From NCBI RefSeq assembly GCF_003675875.1, contig NZ_RCDI01000003.1, forward strand, positions 62,001 through 126,000: a stretch of DNA of 64,000 nucleotides. The letters are read 5' to 3'. Numbering within the stretch: position 1 is the first letter of the stretch; every line of letters begins with the position of its first letter. Below the pieces are notes generated by a model, which was not told where the DNA came from, did not search any database, and saw nothing but the letters and a program-made list of their open reading frames with translations. Positions 1 through 7,821 of this stretch are shown in pieces. The stretch comes from Halostella limicola. GTDB taxonomy: Archaea; Halobacteriota; Halobacteria; Halobacteriales; Natronoarchaeaceae. Position numbers and translations under genes: made by a program.

Positions 1-318
1 GAACTCGCGGCGCTCGTCGTCGATGTCGACCGGGACCACGTAGTCGATCAGCGACCGGAGCCGGGGTTCGGGATCCTCGCTCTCCCACCGCGGGACCGTC
101 TCCCGGTAACGGTCGAGCATGAACGAGAGGAAATCGAGCAGGAGGTCGTCCTTGCCGTCGTAGTGGTGGTACAGCAGCGACTTGCTCTTCGAGAACTCGT
201 CGCCGATCCGCTGGATCGTCAGGCCCGCGTACCCGTGCTCGCAGAGCGCTCGGTAGGTCGCCTGCATGATGGCCGCCCGGGTGTCGTCGGGCGCGTCCTC
301 GAACAGGTCCGTCCCCAT
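1..318 (-). CDS. TetR-family transcriptional regulator, 3' end cut by the window edge
   Basis: One-component repressor that binds DNA and a small ligand as a dimer. The visible part is the N-terminal 106 residues, from the ATG at 316-318 to the left edge. It starts MGTDLFEDAPDDTR and holds a TetR helix-turn-helix at about residues 18-58, including LTIQRIGDEFSKSKSLLYHH and the typical YHHYDGKDDLL that follows. The ligand-binding domain lies outside the window. A palindrome at 322-339 sits directly before the start codon and suggests autoregulation. In haloarchaea such genes often lie beside an RND or MFS efflux gene, but none can be seen here. Confidence 0.9.
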   Translation of the reverse strand, partial: MGTDLFEDAPDDTRAAIMQATYRALCEHGYAGLTIQRIGDEFSKSKSLLYHHYDGKDDLLLDFLSFMLDRYRETVPRWESEDPEPRLRSLIDYVVPVDIDDERREF

Positions 319-321
319 TGT

Positions 322-339
322 TGAATAAACGTTCATTCA
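322..339. promoter_or_regulatory. Palindromic operator candidate of the TetR gene
   Basis: The 18 bases TGAATAAACGTTCATTCA form an inverted repeat with one mismatched base pair, centred on AACGTT, ending four bases before the TetR start codon. The position would block transcription or translation of the gene. Binding by the adjacent TetR protein is inference. Confidence 0.65.
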
Positions 340-416
340 GCCGTTTAACGCTTGCCGTTCGACCTCGCCGGGCGCGTTCCCTCCCGCGTTTCAGTTCCGG
401 TAAATAATGACAAACG

Positions 417-425
417 TTATAAAGT
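417..425 (+). promoter_or_regulatory. TATA box of the HTH_10 gene
   Basis: The stretch TTATAAAG lies about 30 bases before the ATG at 454. This spacing predicts a transcript that starts within a few bases of the start codon, as is usual for leaderless haloarchaeal mRNAs. Confidence 0.55.
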
Positions 426-453
426 GTAAGACGGTACCACGGGCCATAGCGCG

Positions 454-1164
454 ATGATAGACCTCGATATCGACATGCGGCAGTACGACTGCCCGTTCAT
501 CGACACGACGGACGACGAGGACATCGCGTTCTCCGCCGTGCAGTGGCAACTGGACACGGACGCCGAGCGACTGGAGACCCGTCTCGTGGCCAAGGCCGAC
601 TCGCGGGGCGCCCTCGACAAGGGGCTGCACACCCTCCGGGACCACCGGAACATGAAGCAGTGCTCCATCCTCTCGAAGCGGGAGAACGTCGCCCAGATAG
701 CGACCGCGATCGAGGAGACGAACGCGATGCGGACGATAGAGCGCAACGGCGGCTACATCACCGGGCCGTTCCAGATCGAGGACGGCCGCGAGCACTGGCA
801 CGTCGGCTTCGACGACGACGCCACCGAGGACGAGACCCTCGCGGAACTCGACCGACACAACGACTTCCGGGTCGAGACCAGGGACCACTTCGACGCGACG
901 ACGCTGTTCGACCTGATCGAGAACTCCGACAGCGCGCTCAACCTCCTCGACGGCTGCCGGTCGCTCACCGACACGGAGCTCGAAACCCTGCAGACGGCGG
1001 CGGAACGCGGCTACTACCAGTCCCCCCGAGAGACGACGCTCGGCGACCTCGCTGACCACTTCGACGTCTCGAAGACGGCCGTCTCGACCAACCTCCGGCG
1101 CGGCGAACGCAAGGTGCTGGAGGCCGCGATGTCCGCGATGACGGGCCTAGACGACCGGCTCTGA
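454..1164 (+). CDS. HTH_10 (bacterio-opsin activator type) transcriptional regulator
   Basis: Cytoplasmic DNA-binding regulator of 236 residues. The C-terminal 50-60 residues are the HTH_10 domain, marked by LTDTELETLQTAAERGYYQ and then LADHFDVSKTAVSTNLRRGE, the usual wing after GYY-x-x-PRE. The N-terminal 150 residues look like the mixed alpha/beta sensory region found in this family. The ligand is unknown. The start is the ATG at 454 because a TATA box lies about 30 bases upstream. The gene stands alone between the divergent TetR gene and a methyltransferase, so its target cannot be deduced. Confidence 0.85.
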   Translation: MIDLDIDMRQYDCPFIDTTDDEDIAFSAVQWQLDTDAERLETRLVAKADSRGALDKGLHTLRDHRNMKQCSILSKRENVAQIATAIEETNAMRTIERNGGYITGPFQIEDGREHWHVGFDDDATEDETLAELDRHNDFRVETRDHFDATTLFDLIENSDSALNLLDGCRSLTDTELETLQTAAERGYYQSPRETTLGDLADHFDVSKTAVSTNLRRGERKVLEAAMSAMTGLDDRL

Positions 1165-1232
1165 TACCGGCCGCACCGAGTGGTTCGCGAACCGACCGTT
1201 TTACGGGGCGGCGCGGCGTCGGACGTGACGAC

Positions 1233-2276
1233 GTGGAGACAACACACGAGGTGCACGTCGGCGACGCCCGCTCGATGGCGGAGCTTGCGGACGACAGCGT
1301 CGAACTGGTGGTGACCTCGCCCCCGTACCCGATGATCGAGATGTGGGACGAGACGTTCGCCAGCCTCGACCCGGCCGTGGGCGAGGCGCTTGACGCGGCC
1401 GACGGCGACCGGGCGTTCGACCTGATGCACGACCTGCTGGATGAGGTGTGGGCGGAGGTCGCCCGCGTGCTCGTCCCGGGCGGCATCGCCTGCGTCAACG
1501 TCGGCGACGCCACCCGCTCTATCGGCGACAGCTTCCAGCAGTTCCCGAACCACGTGCAGGTCACGGAGACGTTCCGCGATCTGGGCTTTCAGGCGCTCCC
1601 GGACGTGCTCTGGCGCAAGCCGACGAACAAGGCGAGCAAGTTCATGGGCTCCGGCATGCTGCCGCCGAACGCCTACGTCACCCTGGAGCACGAGTACGTC
1701 CTCGTGTTCCGCAACGGCGGCTCCCGGCGGTTCGAGCCGAACGCGACGCGGCGCTACGAAAGCGCCTACTTCTGGGAGGAGCGCAACGAGTGGTTCTCCG
1801 ACGTGTGGACCGACGTGCGCGGCCGGACGCAGGAGCTCGACGACGCGGTCGATCCGGAACTGCGCGAGCGCTCCGGCGCCTACCCGCTCGCCATCCCGTA
1901 CCGCCTCGTCAACATGTACTCCGTGCGCGGCGACACCGTGCTCGATCCCTTCTGGGGCACGGGCACGACGACCGCGGCGGCGATGGCGAGCGCGCGGAAC
2001 TCCGTCGGCTACGAGCTCTCGCCGTCGTTCGTCGAGGCGTTCGACGACTACGTCGACGACGTCCCCGCGCTCTCGAACGCGATCAACGAGCGCCGCCTCG
2101 CCGACCACCGCGAGTTCGTCGCGGAGGTCCGGGCGGACGGCGACTCGCTGGGCTACGAGGCCGAGCACTACGACGCGCCGGTACGGACGAAACAGGAGCG
2201 GGAGATCCGGCTGTACTCCGCCGCGGACGTCCGGCAGACGGAGACGGGGTACGCGGCGACGCACGAACCGTTCTGA
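1233..2276 (+). CDS. Orphan DNA methyltransferase, beta class (possibly CTAG-specific)
   Basis: SAM-dependent amino-methyltransferase of 347 residues that modifies adenine N6 or cytosine N4 in DNA. Motif IV (TSPPYPM, about residue 29) comes before motif I (DPFWGTGTT, about residue 236), the beta-class order, with the target recognition region between them. The start is GTG at 1233 (METTHEVHVGDARSM); the TTTTA stretch just upstream may be part of its promoter. No restriction endonuclease gene lies nearby, so it looks like an orphan enzyme. Haloarchaea widely carry an orphan m4C CTAG methyltransferase (the zim / HVO_0794 group). Assignment to that group is likely but rests on memory, not on a search. 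Confidence 0.85.
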   Translation: METTHEVHVGDARSMAELADDSVELVVTSPPYPMIEMWDETFASLDPAVGEALDAADGDRAFDLMHDLLDEVWAEVARVLVPGGIACVNVGDATRSIGDSFQQFPNHVQVTETFRDLGFQALPDVLWRKPTNKASKFMGSGMLPPNAYVTLEHEYVLVFRNGGSRRFEPNATRRYESAYFWEERNEWFSDVWTDVRGRTQELDDAVDPELRERSGAYPLAIPYRLVNMYSVRGDTVLDPFWGTGTTTAAAMASARNSVGYELSPSFVEAFDDYVDDVPALSNAINERRLADHREFVAEVRADGDSLGYEAEHYDAPVRTKQEREIRLYSAADVRQTETGYAATHEPF

Positions 2277-2324
2277 CGGACGGAACGGCCGTCCCCCGGG
2301 GCGGTCCGCGGCGACCCGTGTCGG

Positions 2325-2927
2325 CTAGATGATGTACCACTGCCTGAGCAGCGTCTCGACGGCGTCGAACGTACGGAACCCGACGCCGAAGACGAGCGCG
2401 GCCGGAACCAGGCTCGCGAGCGCCGCCCGGTCGGTGCTCGCGTCGTGGACCGTGGCGATCCCGACGACCAGCAGCGTGGCGGCGTAGAAGCCACAGAGCG
2501 CCCGCACCTCGGGGATCGGGACGCCCGCGAAGACGCAGGGTGCGGCGCTGTAGGCGATGGTCTGTACCGTCTGGCTGATCCCGGCCCGGTCCGGGACGAA
2601 CGGCATCAGCAGTACCGTCTCCAGCGCCGCGGTCAGGTGGAGCGCCGCCGGGGCGACGAGGACCACGGCGACGCCGAGCCACAGCACCGCCGACAGCGCC
2701 CGCTGGCCGGCGACGACGGGGTAGGGGTCCGCGACCAGCGCGTATCGAAGCAACTCCTCGACCAGTACGACGGCCATCGCGAACACGAGTCCGGGAGCCT
2801 GATCCCCCGGCGCGACGGCGGTCCGGAAGAACCGCTTCGGGCGCGTCAGCACCTCCGCCCAGGCGCGGACGAGCGCCCGGGGGCCGCGGTCCCGGCCGCC
2901 CGTCGGGTTCTCGATCCACTGGGTCAC
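2325..2927 (-). CDS. Yip1-family membrane protein
   Basis: Integral membrane protein of 200 residues. It begins VTQWIENPTGGRDRGPRA from a GTG at 2925-2927, then has a soluble stretch (residues 1-35) that includes the RPKRFF motif typical of haloarchaeal Yip1 proteins. About five hydrophobic segments follow. The frame stays open further upstream, but that extension is arginine-rich and unlike the family, so the GTG start is preferred. The cellular role of archaeal Yip1 proteins is not known. Confidence 0.75.
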   Translation of the reverse strand: MTQWIENPTGGRDRGPRALVRAWAEVLTRPKRFFRTAVAPGDQAPGLVFAMAVVLVEELLRYALVADPYPVVAGQRALSAVLWLGVAVVLVAPAALHLTAALETVLLMPFVPDRAGISQTVQTIAYSAAPCVFAGVPIPEVRALCGFYAATLLVVGIATVHDASTDRAALASLVPAALVFGVGFRTFDAVETLLRQWYII

Positions 2928-3010
2928 GAGACCACCTCGCGGGAGTGCGGTCCGGCGGCGAACACGTCCATAGTGACACACGTCGGGGCGGGGAGTAAAG
3001 CCGTTCCCCT

Positions 3011-3973
3011 TCAGCGCTCCGGGCGGACGAACGGACCGACCGAGACGGTGTACCACATGATCGTCGAGATGCGGAAGATGTGGACGAGCAGCACTATCAG
3101 GGGGCTCAGAACCACCCCGAGCGCGATGCTCACCACCCAGGGGAGCGCGGTCGGGTTGACTGACGTGTCCGCCCCCGTCCGATAGACGAACCCCACGTAA
3201 AACGCCGCGAGAAGCGCGACGAATCCCGTGATAGCGACCTGCCGGGACACCTTCGCGAGGTTCTGCTGGATCGTCAGCGTCTTGAAGTACTGCCGGACGA
3301 TGGAGGTCGCCTCCAGGAGCTGCAGCGCCTCGTCAAGCGTCTCACGGTCGGCGTCGTCGAGGTCGTCGCCGCGGGCCCGCTGGAGTCGTTCCGTCTCGGC
3401 GACGAGGTCGGCGTACCGCGCCCCGAGCATGCTCGTCAGGACGTTCGTCGCCCTGTCGTTCTCCGTGACGGCGGCGATCCGCTCGCCGTATTCCGCGACC
3501 GCCAATCCGTACTCGTCTACCTCTGACTGGAGGTCGGGCGCGTAGTCCCCGCCGAGCCGATCGGCGTGGGCCATCAGCCCCTCGCCGATCCGGGCGAGAA
3601 ACTGCCCCGGGTCGGTGGGGATCGCGGCCTCGGACGTGATGTCCGCTACCGTCCCGCGAACCTCGCGGGTCCCCTGAAACTCGTCGCGGAGCCCCTTCGG
3701 CGACCCGAACACCCGCGAGAGGATGAGCTGGTTGATCGACAGCACGACGGTGATCAGAGTGAACAGACCGGCGACAGCGCCGCTGCCGAACGCCGTCCCG
3801 GCGAGGCTCTTCGGATCGACCGTGAGGAGGTCGATCCATATCAGCCCGCGGGTGAGCAGGACGACGCCGACGAGGAGCGCTGCCGCGAGGGTCTCCCGAT
3901 GGAGATCGAGAAACACCTGCTGGGTGAGGCGGTCGCGGAGCGACCGCTCGCCGTCGCTCGTTAGCTCGGTCAC
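3011..3973 (-). CDS. Conserved membrane protein of unknown function
   Basis: Protein of 320 residues with two hydrophobic segments near the N-terminus (about 25-50 and 65-90), a long acidic, helical soluble section (about 95-240) and two more segments near the C-terminus (about 243-265 and 275-300). The layout suggests a four-pass protein with a large cytoplasmic or extracellular loop rich in charged heptads. The start is GTG at 3973. I do not recognise a characterised family and assign no function. Confidence 0.7.
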   Translation of the reverse strand: MTELTSDGERSLRDRLTQQVFLDLHRETLAAALLVGVVLLTRGLIWIDLLTVDPKSLAGTAFGSGAVAGLFTLITVVLSINQLILSRVFGSPKGLRDEFQGTREVRGTVADITSEAAIPTDPGQFLARIGEGLMAHADRLGGDYAPDLQSEVDEYGLAVAEYGERIAAVTENDRATNVLTSMLGARYADLVAETERLQRARGDDLDDADRETLDEALQLLEATSIVRQYFKTLTIQQNLAKVSRQVAITGFVALLAAFYVGFVYRTGADTSVNPTALPWVVSIALGVVLSPLIVLLVHIFRISTIMWYTVSVGPFVRPER

Positions 3974-4073
3974 GTAACGTCGTAGGACGCGGACGGCCGA
4001 AAGGGTCGGGAAACGGCGATTCAGTGACCACTCGCCGCGCTGAGGATGCCGCCGAAGCGCCCTCGTCGACCGC

Positions 4074-4658
4074 CTACCGGTTCACCGCGCCGACGTTCTC
4101 CTCGCTCTCGAACGACTCGGGGTCCGGTTCGATGTTCGCGTACTGCACCGCCTGCTCCCCGAGTTCGCGGACACGCTCCTCGACCCCGTCGTCGACGAAC
4201 GCGCCGTCGCTGAACGCGCTGTGGGACTTCGGCACCGCGGCCTGATGGGGGATGACCCAGGCGTCGAGCGCGCGACAGACCGACCGGAGGTGCTCCAGCG
4301 CGGTGATGGGGAAGCTCCCGCCCGCCACCGCGAGCAGGCCGACGGTCTTGTTCTCGAACTCGTCGAACCCGCAGTAGTCGAGCGCCGTCTTCAGCGGCGA
4401 CGAGTACGAGCCGTGGTACATCGGGCTCGCAAGCAGGATGGAGTCGGCCTCTCGCACCGACGCCTTCAGCCGCTTCGCGTCCTCGGGGTCGGCCTCGTCC
4501 GGATCGAGCATCGGTAGGTCGTACTCCCGGAGGTCGAGCAGTTCCGTCGTCCCGCCGGCGCGGTCGGCCGCGTCCAGCGCGCTGTCGAGCGCCCTGCGCG
4601 ACGCGCTCGCCTCGCGGAGGCTCCCGGCGATACCGACGACGCGTACGTCTTCGGACAT
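4074..4658 (-). CDS. NADPH-dependent FMN reductase family flavoprotein
   Basis: Flavodoxin-fold oxidoreductase of 194 residues that reduces FMN or uses bound FMN to reduce quinones or azo compounds. VVGIAGSLREASASRRAL at residues 6-23 is the phosphate-binding loop GSLRxxSxxR, and LLASPMYHGSYSSPLKTALD at about 75-95 is the second family motif. VGLLAVAGGSFPITALEHLR binds the flavin ring region. The length fits the family. The physiological substrate cannot be deduced from the neighbours, a membrane protein and a GNAT enzyme. Confidence 0.88.
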   Translation of the reverse strand: MSEDVRVVGIAGSLREASASRRALDSALDAADRAGGTTELLDLREYDLPMLDPDEADPEDAKRLKASVREADSILLASPMYHGSYSSPLKTALDYCGFDEFENKTVGLLAVAGGSFPITALEHLRSVCRALDAWVIPHQAAVPKSHSAFSDGAFVDDGVEERVRELGEQAVQYANIEPDPESFESEENVGAVNR

Positions 4659-4796
4659 GGCCGGGAGTTCGACGGAGACGCACTAAGAGGCACCGACCCC
4701 GACGGATCGGTGTCGGTGAGCGGGTCGGTCACGACGCCGGGCTTCGGACGCCGGATCGCACCAACGCTAAGGCGGTGGTGCTCGTACTCACCGGAC

Positions 4797-5528
4797 ATGC
4801 GGACCCTCGACCGCCTCTCGTTCGAGACGGAGGAAAGCAAGGAGATCTACCAGTTCGTGGAGCGTCACGGCACCGCGGCCCGACACCGAGTGCGGGAGAT
4901 GGTCTCGCTCCCGGCCGAGGAGTTCCGCGAGGAACTGGAGCGGCTCACCGACAGCGGGTACGTCGCGGAGGAGGGCGGGACGCTCCGGATCGCGGTCGAC
5001 GCGGGGACCGCCGAGCAGTACGCGACCGACGACGTCACGTACGCGATCCGCCCCGCGCACGGCGAGGACTTCGAGCCGCTCGTGGACGCCATCCGCGACG
5101 TGACGGAGACGTCCGACTACGTCGTGGCGGAGACCGTCGCCGAACAGCTCCTCTACGAGGACACCGTGACCCGGCACAACACCGTCGAGTCCCGCGTGTT
5201 CTTCGTCGCGGTCGACGGCGGCGACGTGATCGGCTGGACGCACCTCGACCTCCCCCAGCTCGAGAAACTCGACAACGTCGCGCAGCTGACCGTCGGCGTG
5301 CGCGAGGCGTATCGGGGGATGGGCATCGGCAGCCATCTCCTCGAGCGTGCCGCCGAGTGGGCGAGGGCCAACGGCTACCGCAAGGTGTACAACAGCGTGC
5401 CGGCCGTCAACGACGAGGCGATGGCGTTTCTGGAGGCCCACGACTGGCACACCGAGGGGATCCGCCGGAACCACTACACGCTTGACGGCGACCTCGTCGA
5501 CGAGGTGATGATGGCCCGCGAGCTCTGA
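4797..5528 (+). CDS. GNAT-family N-acetyltransferase with N-terminal helical/winged segment
   Basis: Acetyl-CoA-dependent acetyltransferase of 243 residues. The GNAT core spans about residues 83-243; motif A is LTVGVREAYRGMGIGSHLLE with the RGMGIG pyrophosphate loop, followed by VYNSVPAVNDEAMAFLEAHD. Residues 1-80 (FETEESKEIYQFVERHGTAA onward) resemble a winged-helix module used in haloarchaeal regulators, so the protein may combine DNA binding with acetyl transfer. The start is the ATG at 4797; an upstream extension exists but is not family-like. The acceptor substrate is unknown. It converges on mutY. Confidence 0.82.
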   Translation: MRTLDRLSFETEESKEIYQFVERHGTAARHRVREMVSLPAEEFREELERLTDSGYVAEEGGTLRIAVDAGTAEQYATDDVTYAIRPAHGEDFEPLVDAIRDVTETSDYVVAETVAEQLLYEDTVTRHNTVESRVFFVAVDGGDVIGWTHLDLPQLEKLDNVAQLTVGVREAYRGMGIGSHLLERAAEWARANGYRKVYNSVPAVNDEAMAFLEAHDWHTEGIRRNHYTLDGDLVDEVMMAREL

Positions 5529-5532
5529 GCGG

Positions 5533-6453
5533 TCACCGCCGCAGCCGCGCGACACCGCGCTCCGCGTCGAACTCGACGAGGCCGTCGTCCTCCAGATCGC
5601 GGACGAGGTCGCGGAGCCACTCCCGCGTGGCCTCGCCCTCGCCGTCTGGGTTGTAGTCCACGCGGACGCGCGGCCCCAGCTCGTCCAGCGCGAGTTCGTC
5701 GTACTCGCCGAGCAGGGAGACGACTTTCCCGCGGAACTGCCGGCGGCTCCCCTCGAACGAGGGCTGGGTCGGCACGTCCGGCGCGGTGAAATCCCCCGTC
5801 TCGTAGGCCGCACACCAGTCGCGCCACGGACACCCCGCCGCGTCGCAGGCGGGCGTCTTCTCGCAGGCGACGCCGCCGAGCTCCATGACGGCGTTGTTCC
5901 ACACCCGGGACTCGCCGGCCGGCATCAGCTCCCGCGCGACGCGCTCGAACTCGCCGTCGTCGTCCGGCACGTCGAACGCGCGGTACAGCACCCGCTTGAC
6001 GTTGGTGTCGACGACGGCGTCGCCGTTGTCGAACGCGAAGCTCGCGACGGCGTTGGCGGTGTACGGCCCGACGCCCTGCAGCTCCTGTAGCTCCTCGGGC
6101 GTCTGCGGGAACTCGCCGCCGAACGCCTCCGTCACCTGGTCGGCCGCCTCGTGGAGGTAGCGCGCCCGGTTGTTGTACCCGAGGCTGTGGTCGGTCCAGA
6201 ACCCGACCACGTCCGCGCGGTCGGCCGCCGCGAGGTCGGCCGCGGTCGGCCAGCGCTCCAGGAACTCCGCCCACGCCGTCTCGACGCGGCTCAGCTGGGT
6301 CTGCTGGCTCATCACCTCTGAGACGAGGATCTCGTAGGGGTTCTCGGTCCGCCGCCAGGGGAAGTCCCGATGGTCGGCCTCGTACCACTCGATCAGGGCG
6401 TCCCGGACGGCGTCGACGTCCGCGGACAACGGGGACTCGTCGGCCTCGCTCAT
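5533..6453 (-). CDS. mutY: A/G-specific adenine DNA glycosylase MutY
   Basis: Base excision repair enzyme of 306 residues that removes adenine mispaired with 8-oxoguanine or G. The N-terminal half is the HhH-GPD fold: the catalytic Glu lies in LVSEVMSQQTQLSRVETAW (about 45-63), the hairpin is LQGVGPYTANAVASFAF, and the catalytic Asp is in VVDTNVKRVLYRAF. A four-Cys cluster follows, but with spacing C-x5-C-x4-C-x5-C instead of the usual C-x6-C-x2-C-x5-C. The C-terminal 85 residues look like a winged helix, not the bacterial NUDIX-like domain. The genes on both sides point away functionally. Confidence 0.92.
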   Translation of the reverse strand: MSEADESPLSADVDAVRDALIEWYEADHRDFPWRRTENPYEILVSEVMSQQTQLSRVETAWAEFLERWPTAADLAAADRADVVGFWTDHSLGYNNRARYLHEAADQVTEAFGGEFPQTPEELQELQGVGPYTANAVASFAFDNGDAVVDTNVKRVLYRAFDVPDDDGEFERVARELMPAGESRVWNNAVMELGGVACEKTPACDAAGCPWRDWCAAYETGDFTAPDVPTQPSFEGSRRQFRGKVVSLLGEYDELALDELGPRVRVDYNPDGEGEATREWLRDLVRDLEDDGLVEFDAERGVARLRR

Positions 6454-6540
6454 CGGCGTCGAGTTACGACGCGACCGGCATACGCCTGCCGGTCGCGGCC
6501 GGGAGGAACGTTTATTTCACGTCGCTGACCTCATACGGCT

Positions 6541-6798
6541 ATGGAAGGCACCGACCTGATCGTTCTGGGCCTCGTCGTCGCCATCCTCCCGTTCGCCCTG
6601 TCGCTGTTTCTCGCGGCCGGCCCGCTCCTCTGGATCGGCCTGGGCGGCGCGCTCGTCGTCGCGGGCATCCTGACGGAAGTAGCCAGCGAGACGGACGGCG
6701 CGGACCGAGTCACCCCGACGAACTGCCCCGGGTGCGGCAGTCCGAACGACCCGGACGCGGACGCCTGCGGCCACTGCGGGCGCTCGCTCGACGCGTAG
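6541..6798 (+). CDS. Small membrane protein with C-terminal zinc ribbon
   Basis: Protein of 85 residues. Two hydrophobic segments fill residues 5-45, and the C-terminus has C-x2-C (CPGCGSPN) and C-x2-C (CGHCGRSL) pairs that form a zinc ribbon. A TATA-like GTTTATTT lies about 25-32 bases before the ATG at 6541, indicating a nearly leaderless transcript. Such membrane-anchored zinc ribbons are common in haloarchaea; no function is known to me. Confidence 0.75.
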   Translation: MEGTDLIVLGLVVAILPFALSLFLAAGPLLWIGLGGALVVAGILTEVASETDGADRVTPTNCPGCGSPNDPDADACGHCGRSLDA

Positions 6799-6855
6799 CG
6801 TCGGCGGTCGCGGGGACTCGAAAACCGTATGCCGCGCGCCCCCTACTCCCCCGGT

Positions 6856-7182
6856 ATGAGCCTCGACGACCTGAACGACGACGTGGAAGCCGCCTACGCC
6901 GACATCGACGAGGGCCTCGACGTCGCGCTCGACGAGGAGACCAAGCGCGAACTCACGATGCTCGTCGCCGCCCTCGACCCCGAAGAACCCGAGGACCTGG
7001 TCCGCCGCGCCGTCCACCTGCTCTTCCAGTCGACGGTCGAGTCGGGCAAGCTCGACTTCCACCTGCGGAGCACCTACGACGTGACGTACGACGAGTACCT
7101 CTCCGGCATGACGTTCGAGGAGATGACCGGCGGGAGCTTCCCCCAGCCCCAGCAGAAAGACGAGCGGCGCTACCAGTTCTAG
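6856..7182 (+). CDS. Conserved haloarchaeal acidic protein
   Basis: Soluble acidic protein of 108 residues starting MSLDDLNDDVEAAYADIDEG at the ATG 6856-6858. It is mostly helical, has no Cys, and ends with FPQPQQKDERRYQF. It is followed at once by a membrane protein whose GTG start lies two bases after this stop codon, so the two are probably co-transcribed. I do not assign a function. Confidence 0.7.
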   Translation: MSLDDLNDDVEAAYADIDEGLDVALDEETKRELTMLVAALDPEEPEDLVRRAVHLLFQSTVESGKLDFHLRSTYDVTYDEYLSGMTFEEMTGGSFPQPQQKDERRYQF

Positions 7183-7184
7183 GC

Positions 7185-7541
7185 GTGTTCCACCCCGACT
7201 TTCCCGAACTGAACGCGGTCGAGGGCGGCCTCGCGCTGTTCGCGCTGCTCGTGGCCCTCGTGGTCGTCGGCGCAGTGCTCGCGTACCGCGTGTTCGCGCA
7301 CGACGAGAAGGGCGTCAACCGCCTCGACGGCCGCGTCGACGCCGCCTTCCGCGCCGGCCTGATCGTCGGCGCGCCGGCGATGGCGCTCGGCCTCGTCGGC
7401 GTCCTCGGCGACCGGTACGTCGGGGGCACCCTCGCGACGGTCGGGTTCGCGCTGCTCGTGCTCGGCACGGGCGTCGTCACGCTGACCGTCGGTGGGTTCG
7501 TGGCGAATCTGATCGTGCTCTCGCAGACGGCCGACCGGTGA
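7185..7541 (+). CDS. Small integral membrane protein
   Basis: Protein of 118 residues from a GTG start at 7185, two bases after the stop of the preceding gene. It has three predicted transmembrane segments (about 15-38, 60-85 and 88-115) separated by a short charged loop HDEKGVNRLDGRVD. The reading frame extends upstream through the neighbouring gene, but that part is arginine-rich antisense-like sequence. Function unknown; coupling to the upstream acidic protein is likely. Confidence 0.68.
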   Translation: MFHPDFPELNAVEGGLALFALLVALVVVGAVLAYRVFAHDEKGVNRLDGRVDAAFRAGLIVGAPAMALGLVGVLGDRYVGGTLATVGFALLVLGTGVVTLTVGGFVANLIVLSQTADR

Positions 7542-7602
7542 GGGCGCGATCGAACGTCCCGAACCGAAAACGCGAAGCCGTCCCGCGTCTGTCCGGCGGA
7601 CG

Positions 7603-7767
7603 ATGCCTGACCGAAATCCCGATGGGGACGCGGGGGTCCTCGCCTACGTCGCGTTCCTGATCGCTGCGGTCTTTATCGGCCCGCTAGAAGCGGTCCTCGC
7701 GGTCGCGCTGTACTGGCTGTTCGACCACGACGAGGACGAGCCCGCTACGGCGAACGGCGCGGAGTGA
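7603..7767 (+). CDS. Very small single-pass membrane protein
   Basis: Open frame of 54 codons that starts with ATG at 7603 (MPDRNPDGDAGVLAYVAFLI) and stops at TGA 7765-7767. It has a charged N-terminus, a hydrophobic stretch of about 28 residues with a central proline, and an acidic tail (DHDEDEPATANGAE). Small haloarchaeal membrane proteins of this type are common and often missed. It ends 54 bases before the stop codon of the convergent aminotransferase. Confidence 0.5.
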   Translation: MPDRNPDGDAGVLAYVAFLIAAVFIGPLEAVLAVALYWLFDHDEDEPATANGAE

Positions 7768-7821
7768 CCGCCGAGACGGACCGAGCCGGCGATCGCGGAG
7801 CGACTCTTCGGCGCCCCGGTC

